Positions 8,203-14,466 of a stretch of 22,009 nucleotides of DNA are shown here, piece by piece. The notes beneath the pieces were generated by a model. It was not told where the DNA came from, searched no databases, and worked only from the letters and a program-made list of their open reading frames with translations. A program made the translations under genes and the position numbers. This stretch comes from Bacteroidales bacterium (GTDB taxonomy: Bacteria; Bacteroidota; Bacteroidia; Bacteroidales; ML635J-15): contig JALOAQ010000045.1 in assembly GCA_023228725.1 (NCBI GenBank), forward strand, positions 1 to 22,009, written 5' to 3'. Each line of letters opens with the position of its first letter. Position 1 is the stretch's first letter.

Positions 8203-10321
8203 ATGCTCCCTGCTCTCTAATATCAAATAATTTAAAGTTTAAGTCTTGATTTTCAGCTATCCATTTATCTGTATTGCTTTTATAGTTTGAAGCATCAATT
8301 ATAATTTCTTTAAAATTAAAATACTCGGGAATTTCTGATAATTTTATTTGCGGATTATTAGAAAAAACAATATAATCAACATCTAACTTTTTACTCTCAT
8401 TGTCTGAATTAATTAATTTAAAATTCTCATTTAAAACATAAACCCTTAAATTAGAAAAGCTTATAAAATTATTTTTATAAAAAATTTCGGAATCAGAAAT
8501 AGAAATCAAATTTGCCAAAAATAAATTAGTTTTAGTGCTTAAATCAACATATTTTTGCTGTTCCAAACCTTTTTTCAACCAATTATTTTTAGCAGAATAT
8601 TCAATATTTTTTTCAATTTCTGCATCTAGGGAAGCAAAAACTATATTTTTATTAGCATTTATTATGTTTATAACAGTGCTTTTATTCATATTATAAACAA
8701 TAAAATATTTTTGTTTAGAAGTTTCTAAATCATTGAATAAACTAATACCAAGAAAAATAATAATAAAACCAAGAGCATAAACAAGATGTCTGTATAGCTT
8801 GCTATTAAAGAAAAATATAAAAACAAAAATAATAATTAAATACAATAAGACTAATTGAGGTAAATTAATATAAATATCATTGCTAACAGAAAAAGGCAAA
8901 CTTTCTATACCTAAAGCACAAAAGTTCATTGCTTTAATAATATAAACCAAAATTTTAGAAACAAAAGCAGATAAAACCGGAATTGGAGATAAAATAAATA
9001 CTATAATAATCATCCAAATTGCAACACTAGAAATTGGGATAAGCAAATAATTAGTTATTAGAAAATAATTTGAAAATTGATTAAAATAAAACATTCCTAA
9101 GGGTGCTGTAACTATTTGAGCAGCAAGTGAAACTGCGGTCAAAGACCAAATTTTATCAATAATTTTATTTTTAGGATTTACAAGTTGATAAATAGGTTCA
9201 TTGAGCAAGATTATTCCGATTACGGCAATATATGAAAGTTGGAAACCAAGTTTTACCAAATTGTATGGATTTATTAAAAGTAAAATAAAGGCAGAGGCTG
9301 CAACAGCATTAAGTGAAGAAGATTTATGTTTTTGTATATTTCCTAATGCCATTATTGAAAACATAAGAGCAGCACGCGAAACCGAAGGCGATAATCCTGT
9401 TAAAAAAGCATAAGCCCAGACCAAAATAATTGACAAAAAAACTTTTGGAAGACGAAGCTTTTCTGATTTAAAAAAAGACAAAAGAAAAATTATCATTCCA
9501 TAAACTATTCCAACATGCATTCCAGAAACTGCCAAAATATGCATTGCTCCTGCCGAAGAATAAGCATGACGGAGCTCATCACTCAAACTATCTTGATAAC
9601 CTAAAGCAAGAGCCGAAACAACAGCTAACTCGTCATCCTTTAAATTATTTGCTTGTAAAAGCTCAATTAATTTATTTCTAAATCTTGAAAATCTATGCTG
9701 AAGCTTTAAATTCTTATCTTCTTTCAAAATTTTCCATTCAGAACTACTCAAATAATCTGTACTTAAAATTAAATTATAGCTAAGATATTTTTTATAATCA
9801 AATTCTTCAGGATTTCCTTTATTTTCAACTTCTTGTAAATCAGGAGTAAAAATTATTTTATCACCGATTTTTAAATTTTTAACTTCTTCATTATTTTCGA
9901 TATATAATATAGAACTTCCACTTGTTTCTATCCATTGTTCTTGGTTTTTTAATGCAATAATATTAAGCTCAACTTTTGTAGATGCCTCCATAATTTTAGG
10001 CTCTTTATCAATTATGCCGATTAAATTCCCTTGTTTATTAGAATCTAAATTTTTTATTGCCTTTTCATTCAGAGATTGGGTTAAAAACATTGCAGCAGAA
10101 ATAAAAATCAAATTTATTAAAATACCGCTTATCCAAACTTGTGAAAATTTTTGTTTTTTTAAAGAAAATAAAATAAAAGCAAGACTTGAAACAGTAAAAA
10201 TTGAAATACTAATAAATGAGGAAAAATCTATATTTATACATAAAACAATTCCAATAATAAAAGGAATTAAAATCCTAATAAAGGGATTTTTGCGAATACT
10301 GCTTATAAGTAAGTCATACAT
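8183..10321 (-). CDS. comEC: ComEC/Rec2-family competence membrane protein
   Basis: This inner-membrane protein of 712 residues is expected to form the channel for single-stranded DNA uptake in natural transformation. Two N-terminal membrane segments (about 12-50 and 62-82) precede a soluble DUF4131/OB-like region (about 90-200) with the conserved NPEEFDYKKYL near 170-180. The ComEC core follows at about 230-530, with AGAMHILAVSGMHVG (257-271) and GLSPSVSRAALM (309-320) and several hydrophobic segments. The soluble C-terminus (about 535-712) sits where Firmicutes ComEC has a metallo-beta-lactamase-like nuclease. Here it has no histidine at all, so the HxHxDH metal site is absent. I recall similar tails (ending near EQGAFV) in other Bacteroidota ComEC proteins. 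The gene starts 9 bp after the TPR lipoprotein gene, as the last member of the ruvX operon. Confidence 0.92.
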   Translation of the reverse strand: MYDLLISSIRKNPFIRILIPFIIGIVLCINIDFSSFISISIFTVSSLAFILFSLKKQKFSQVWISGILINLIFISAAMFLTQSLNEKAIKNLDSNKQGNLIGIIDKEPKIMEASTKVELNIIALKNQEQWIETSGSSILYIENNEEVKNLKIGDKIIFTPDLQEVENKGNPEEFDYKKYLSYNLILSTDYLSSSEWKILKEDKNLKLQHRFSRFRNKLIELLQANNLKDDELAVVSALALGYQDSLSDELRHAYSSAGAMHILAVSGMHVGIVYGMIIFLLSFFKSEKLRLPKVFLSIILVWAYAFLTGLSPSVSRAALMFSIMALGNIQKHKSSSLNAVAASAFILLLINPYNLVKLGFQLSYIAVIGIILLNEPIYQLVNPKNKIIDKIWSLTAVSLAAQIVTAPLGMFYFNQFSNYFLITNYLLIPISSVAIWMIIIVFILSPIPVLSAFVSKILVYIIKAMNFCALGIESLPFSVSNDIYINLPQLVLLYLIIIFVFIFFFNSKLYRHLVYALGFIIIFLGISLFNDLETSKQKYFIVYNMNKSTVINIINANKNIVFASLDAEIEKNIEYSAKNNWLKKGLEQQKYVDLSTKTNLFLANLISISDSEIFYKNNFISFSNLRVYVLNENFKLINSDNESKKLDVDYIVFSNNPQIKLSEIPEYFNFKEIIIDASNYKSNTDKWIAENQDLNFKLFDIREQGAFVLKIE

Positions 10322-10330
10322 TTACTTAAT

Positions 10331-10855
10331 TTACATTGCTTGTTCAAATATTTTTATCAATTCCATATCATCAATACCAAGAAAAGATAAAGCAGCTTCT
10401 GAATCTTGAGCAAGAGCATGATCAGGATAATTTTCAACTATAATAGAATAATATTTTTTTGCATTTTCGTAGTCTTTTAAATAATTTTCTAAAATAAAAG
10501 CTTTTAAAAAAAGACTAGACACATACTTTTCATAATTTTTGTAATTATTTTCAATTTTACTTAGATAATCAACAGCATTTTTAGCCTTATTTATATTCAT
10601 GCTAATTTCTGCAGCTTTAAAAAGATATTCAGGAGAAAGATTTTCATCAGGATTGTCAGTAGCATAAGTCAAATACATATCTATCAACTCATTAGCTAAA
10701 GCAATATTCAGGCTATCAGAATTATAGATTTCTTTTTCTTTTTCAGAAATTTCTTTAGCTAAATCTTTACTTTCTATGTCTCTATTTATCTTTGAGCTAC
10801 ACGAAATTAAGACTGTTACAAGAATTATTAGAATAAAAGAATATTTAATTTTCAT
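10331..10855 (-). CDS. Small TPR-containing lipoprotein
   Basis: The 174-residue product has a lipoprotein signal peptide. A short KIK start and a hydrophobic stretch end in the lipobox LISC, with Cys19 as the likely lipidated residue. The rest is helical and fits two to three degenerate tetratricopeptide repeats, for example AVDYLSKIENNY and AKKYYSIIVENYPDHALAQDSEAAL near residues 97-160. The second of these resembles the TPR unit common in BamD/YbgF-like envelope proteins, but the protein is too short for BamD. It lies 18 bp after def and 9 bp before comEC. From memory, a small TPR protein next to def and ruvX is common in Bacteroidota. Its function is unknown. Most likely it is a periplasm-facing lipoprotein used as a protein-protein scaffold. 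Confidence 0.8.
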   Translation of the reverse strand: MKIKYSFILIILVTVLISCSSKINRDIESKDLAKEISEKEKEIYNSDSLNIALANELIDMYLTYATDNPDENLSPEYLFKAAEISMNINKAKNAVDYLSKIENNYKNYEKYVSSLFLKAFILENYLKDYENAKKYYSIIVENYPDHALAQDSEAALSFLGIDDMELIKIFEQAM

Positions 10856-10873
10856 AATTTTTAGTTTAAAATA

Positions 10874-11425
10874 TTAAGTTATTTTTACTTTATAAGAAAC
10901 TCCAACTTTACCTTTTGAAATATTATTCAACCTATTTTGCAACATTTTGCGTCTTAAAGGTGAAATTTTATCAGTAAACAAAATACCTTGAAGATGATCA
11001 AATTCGTGTTGTACTACTATAGCCTTATAGCCTTCAAGCACTTCATTTACTTTTTCAAAATTTTCGTTAAAATACTCAAGATTTAAACTTGAACATCTAT
11101 CAACATTTTCATGAATACTTGGAATACTCAAGCAGCCTTCTTCTACTGCAATTTTTTTATCGCAATTATATGTTATTTTTGGATTAATAAAAATGCGAAT
11201 AAAATCACTAAGTTCAGGATTATCTTTAGCCAACACTCTGGCATCCACAACAACAAGATTAATGTTTTTTCCAATTTGAGGAGCAGCTAAACCCACACCA
11301 TCAGCCTTGTACATTGTTTCAAACATATCTTCTACAAGCTGTTTTAAATCAGGATAATTTTCGTCAATATCAAGTGATTTTTTCCTTAAAACTGGATGTC
11401 CGTATAAATATATTGGTAGTATCAT
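10874..11425 (-). CDS. def: Peptide deformylase
   Basis: This metalloenzyme removes the formyl group from the N-terminal methionine of nascent proteins at the ribosome. The 183 residues carry all three family motifs: GVGLAAPQ (43-50), EGCLS (96-100, metal-ligand Cys98) and QHEFDHLQG (139-147, His140 and His144 as metal ligands and Glu141 as catalytic base). The length is normal. The ATG overlaps the stop of ruvX in an ATGA arrangement, which indicates translational coupling. No separate promoter is visible. Methionyl-tRNA formyltransferase (fmt), which often neighbours def in other phyla, is not here. Confidence 0.97.
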   Translation of the reverse strand: MILPIYLYGHPVLRKKSLDIDENYPDLKQLVEDMFETMYKADGVGLAAPQIGKNINLVVVDARVLAKDNPELSDFIRIFINPKITYNCDKKIAVEEGCLSIPSIHENVDRCSSLNLEYFNENFEKVNEVLEGYKAIVVQHEFDHLQGILFTDKISPLRRKMLQNRLNNISKGKVGVSYKVKIT

Positions 11426-11847
11426 TGTTTTTTATAATTTTCAGAATCTATATATGACTGTAAAATAATAGCGGCACTAATTTTATCAATTGTGGCTTTT
11501 TCTTGTCTTTGCATTTTCTTTGCCCCTGCATCTATCATTGTTTGAAAAGCCATTTTTGATGTAAATCTTTCATCTACTTCAATAAACTCATATTCTTTAA
11601 AAACTTTTTTCAATCTGTTTAAAATCGGAACAATAAACTTAACCGCTTCGGATGGAGTATTGTTCAAGCGTTTAGGCATACCTACAATAATTTTTTCGAC
11701 TTCATTCTTAGAAAAATAATCTTTTAAAAAATCTTCTAATTTATAGGTTTCAACAGTTTCTAAAGCAGATGTAATTATTCTTGCAGTATCGGTAACTGCA
11801 ATACCTGTTCTTTTGCGACCAATATCTAAAGCAAGGTATCTTTTCAT
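11422..11847 (-). CDS. ruvX: YqgF/RuvX-family putative Holliday junction resolvase
   Basis: This RNase H-fold nuclease family is annotated as a Holliday junction resolvase or pre-16S rRNA processing nuclease. From the ATG at 11847 it is 141 residues, the usual family size. Visible motifs are LALDIGRKRTGIAVTD (5-20, with the first acidic residue Asp7), IIVGMPKRLN, VDERFTSKMA (second acidic site) and DKISAAIILQSYI near the C-terminus (last acidic residue). An in-frame ATG at 11886 would add 13 residues. I reject it because the added residues are outside the family fold and because the -7 box of the likely promoter lies at 11856-11863, between the two ATGs. The gene heads the operon with def and overlaps it by 4 bp. 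Confidence 0.93.
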   Translation of the reverse strand: MKRYLALDIGRKRTGIAVTDTARIITSALETVETYKLEDFLKDYFSKNEVEKIIVGMPKRLNNTPSEAVKFIVPILNRLKKVFKEYEFIEVDERFTSKMAFQTMIDAGAKKMQRQEKATIDKISAAIILQSYIDSENYKKQ

Positions 11848-11855
11848 AATTACTG

Positions 11856-11886
11856 CAAAATTAACATGAAATTTATGAATAAACAA
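11856..11886 (-). promoter_or_regulatory. Putative promoter of the ruvX-def-TPR-comEC operon
   Basis: On the minus strand TTG (11886-11884) is followed after 20 bp by TAATTTTG (11863-11856), a full match to TTG-N20-TAnnTTTG. Transcription would start around 11850, so the ruvX mRNA would have almost no leader before its ATG at 11847. This is the best promoter match in the window. Transcription start is inferred from consensus spacing, not seen. Confidence 0.55.
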
Positions 11887-11953
11887 CCAAATGTGAAAAA
11901 AAACGTCAATTAAGTATTAGTATTTAAAAAAGATTTTGTAAATTTACATTTTT

Positions 11954-14353
11954 ATGAAAAAAAAATTAAAAATTATGAAAAAGGTTTTATTATTATTTTC
12001 CATTATATTAGTAAGCATATCCTTGTTTTCTCAAAGCATTACTACACAAAGTGGTATTCCTGTTTCTACTTTAGTGCAAGATACCTTAATAAATGGTTGT
12101 ATTCAAGCTTTTAATGTAACTGCCAATAATGGTGCTTATGGTTATTTTAAAAAGGGAAATTCTCAATTTCCTTTCCAGTCTGGAATTATAATGTCAACAG
12201 GTGCTATTTCTGCAGCTCAAGGTCCTAATACTTCAGTTTCAATGAGCGGTGCCTCGCCAAACTCAGGTTCTGACCCTGATTTAGCAGCTTTGGTTTCAGC
12301 TTCCCTCAGTAATATAAAAGATGCTTGCATAATTGAATTTGACTTTATCCCAGCAAGTGATACAATAGAATTTAGATATATTTTTGGTTCAGAAGAATTT
12401 CCCGAATTTGCGAACTCTAGTTTTAATGACGTATTTGGATTCTTTCTTTCAGGACCTGGAATAAATGGACCATACTCAAATAATGCAATTAATATTGCTC
12501 TATTACCCAATAATCTGCCAGTTACTATTGATAATGTACATAATTACAATTATTATTATGCAACTCCTTCAAATGCAAGCAACTCTCCAGCTTCTTATCA
12601 CGGCGCTGTTCAATTTGATGGAAACACAATTGTGCTTACAGCAAGAGCTATTGTTCAAGCTTGCGAAACGTATCATATTAAATTAGCTATTGGCGATCGT
12701 GGTGATTCAGCTTATGATTCAGGTGTATTTTTAGAAGCCGGAAGTTTTGTATCTGGAGGTGCTGTGTCAATTGCAAATACTGCCCAACATGGAGGTGACA
12801 ATGATTTATGGGAAGGTTGCACAAATTATTATGTAATTTCAAGAGCAGAAGGAGTAAGCATTGAACAAGATTTAACAATTGATTTAGAAATAGATGCTGC
12901 AAGTACCGCCACAGAAGGAGTTGATTTCACCCCATTCCCAAGTTCAGTAACAATACCAGCAGGTGAAATGACTGATACAATTTTTTACTCTGCTTATAAT
13001 GATGGAATTGAAGAAGGAACAGAATCAATTATAGTTTCATTCTACACATCCTGCCCCTGTGGAAACCAGTCAATGGCTATTTATGATACAATTTGGATAT
13101 ATGATGCAGAGTTTATAAAAGGAGGAATCCAAGATATTGAAACAGAGTTTTATTGTGGAGAAGATGCTCCGGCTACAATAACTTTAATTGGTGAATGTAA
13201 TAGAGACCCTAATATAAATTACTTGTGGAGTACAGGAGAAATGACAAACTCAATTACCATTTACCCACAACTTGGAGCAACAACTTATTATCTTACAATG
13301 TTAGATGAATGTAATAATGAAGTACTCGACTCAATTACAATACGAGTAAATGGATTAACAATAGCTAATGCTAATATTACAAATCCAAAATGTAATAATG
13401 GTTGCGATGGTATAATTGACTTAGACATAGTCGGCGAAGATGGGCCTTTTACTTTTGAATATGCCCGAGAACCTTATCATTTCTTTCCCGACTCAGTTCA
13501 TACAACAACAAATAATACTTTCTCAGGTTTATGTCCGGGTACATATCGCATAACAGTAACAGACCAAATAGGTTGTTTTAAAAGATACAAAATTGACTTA
13601 CCAAATCCACCGTCAGTTGATTTAGCGACAGGAATTGTTGAGGATGATATAAAAACCTGTGAAGCTTTAGAAGAAATAACATTTACTGCGGTTTCAAACC
13701 AACCCAATCCAATTTTTGCTTGGAGTACAGGCGCTGAAACCTCATCAATTACCGTAACTCCTCAAGTTGGTGTAACAAATTATTGGGTTAAAATTTATGA
13801 TGCTTGCGGTCATTTTAAACAAGACGAAGTTAAAGTTCAATATTCACAAATTCAAATAAGCAGTCAAGAAATTGATGACAACGGAGATTGCGATGGATTT
13901 GCAACAGTCTTTGCTAATGGAGGAGTTTATCCTTATACATATTATTGGGAAGAACCTATTGGAAATTTTGGAGAAACGCAAATGGGATTATGTGTTGGGG
14001 AATACCAAGTTAAAGCAACTGACGCTATAGGCTGCAGTGCTATAGAAACCATAACGATTAAACTACATGAAGAAGAAGAAGAAGAAGAAATTTATGTTCC
14101 CCAATCATATTATGATGATATTTTTACTGTCTTTCCAAATCCAACAAAAGATGAGTTCGTAATTGATTATAAAAAAGAAGATTTTAAAGATATAATTATA
14201 AAAATCACTGATATTAAATCTAATATAATTTCTGAAACAAAAATGATTTCCAACCAAACAGTAATAAAAAATCTTGAAGCCGGAATTTATTTTGTAAACC
14301 TTTTTGACACAAATGGTATTGTTGCTATTCAAAGAGTTGTTATAACTAAATAA
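11954..14353 (+). CDS. T9SS type A secreted protein with choice-of-anchor L domain
   Basis: A signal peptide ending SLFSQ (about residue 27) precedes a choice-of-anchor L domain (about 28-262). Its markers are GIIMSTG, EFDFIP, FRYIFGSEEFPEF and FNDVFGFFLSGPG. A Calx-beta-like segment (about 280-385, ATEGVDFTPFPSSVTIPAG) follows. Next come two rounds of an Ig-like module (YLWSTGEMTNSITIYPQ; FAWSTGAETSSITVTPQ), each followed by a SprB-like repeat. A seven-glutamate linker then leads to the C-terminal T9SS type A domain (about 722-799, FTVFPNPTKDEF...LEAGIYFVNL...RVVITK). The protein is expected to cross the outer membrane by T9SS and be anchored or released after cleavage. The ligand is unknown. 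A second in-frame ATG at 11975 (MKKVLLL) could be the true start and would give a more usual signal peptide. Divergent from ruvX, with a hairpin terminator downstream. Confidence 0.88.
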   Translation: MKKKLKIMKKVLLLFSIILVSISLFSQSITTQSGIPVSTLVQDTLINGCIQAFNVTANNGAYGYFKKGNSQFPFQSGIIMSTGAISAAQGPNTSVSMSGASPNSGSDPDLAALVSASLSNIKDACIIEFDFIPASDTIEFRYIFGSEEFPEFANSSFNDVFGFFLSGPGINGPYSNNAINIALLPNNLPVTIDNVHNYNYYYATPSNASNSPASYHGAVQFDGNTIVLTARAIVQACETYHIKLAIGDRGDSAYDSGVFLEAGSFVSGGAVSIANTAQHGGDNDLWEGCTNYYVISRAEGVSIEQDLTIDLEIDAASTATEGVDFTPFPSSVTIPAGEMTDTIFYSAYNDGIEEGTESIIVSFYTSCPCGNQSMAIYDTIWIYDAEFIKGGIQDIETEFYCGEDAPATITLIGECNRDPNINYLWSTGEMTNSITIYPQLGATTYYLTMLDECNNEVLDSITIRVNGLTIANANITNPKCNNGCDGIIDLDIVGEDGPFTFEYAREPYHFFPDSVHTTTNNTFSGLCPGTYRITVTDQIGCFKRYKIDLPNPPSVDLATGIVEDDIKTCEALEEITFTAVSNQPNPIFAWSTGAETSSITVTPQVGVTNYWVKIYDACGHFKQDEVKVQYSQIQISSQEIDDNGDCDGFATVFANGGVYPYTYYWEEPIGNFGETQMGLCVGEYQVKATDAIGCSAIETITIKLHEEEEEEEIYVPQSYYDDIFTVFPNPTKDEFVIDYKKEDFKDIIIKITDIKSNIISETKMISNQTVIKNLEAGIYFVNLFDTNGIVAIQRVVITK
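14069..14089 (+). repeat. (GAA)7 trinucleotide tract coding for polyglutamate
   Basis: Seven perfect GAA units lie between the last SprB-like repeat and the type A sorting domain. They encode seven consecutive glutamates in the linker. Slippage would change the linker length by whole residues without a frameshift. Confidence 0.9.
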
Positions 14354-14375
14354 ATAGCAATTAGTATAATAGCAT

Positions 14376-14413
14376 AAAAAAGTCTTTAATAACATAAAAT
14401 TGAAGACTTTTTT
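14376..14413 (+). terminator. Intrinsic terminator after the choice-of-anchor L gene
   Basis: AAAAAAGTCTT (14376-14386) and AAGACTTTTTT (14403-14413) are exact inverted repeats of 11 bp around a 16-nt loop, ending in a T-run. They lie 22 bp after the stop codon. The GC content of the stem is low, so termination strength is uncertain. Confidence 0.65.
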
Positions 14414-14438
14414 CGTTTTTTATATTCAAAAAAAATGT

Positions 14439-14446
14439 TATTTTTG
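14439..14446 (+). promoter_or_regulatory. Putative -7 element for the carboxyltransferase gene
   Basis: TATTTTTG is a perfect TAnnTTTG -7 match 20 bp before the ATG at 14467. I find no TTG at the expected -33 distance, which falls in a T-rich stretch just after the upstream terminator. Only the -7 half is supported. Confidence 0.35.
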
Positions 14447-14466
14447 AAAAAAAACGATAATTGAAA

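Noticed and set aside
10014..10409. 131-codon ORF on the plus strand antisense to comEC and the TPR gene
   Set aside because: It mirrors two well-supported genes and has a lysine/isoleucine-rich sequence without any recognisable domain.
11848..11886. Longer ruvX using the ATG at 11886
   Set aside because: The extra 13 residues are not part of the YqgF fold, and a strong promoter match overlaps this stretch with its -7 box just before the ATG at 11847.
12687..12902. 71-codon minus-strand ORF rich in leucine, glutamine and histidine
   Set aside because: Low-complexity shadow of the choice-of-anchor L gene; no start signal or domain.
14461..14466. TTG start for the carboxyltransferase
   Set aside because: The ATG two codons later gives the expected family N-terminus (MAKEIKFSLLYRD), and TTG starts are rare.
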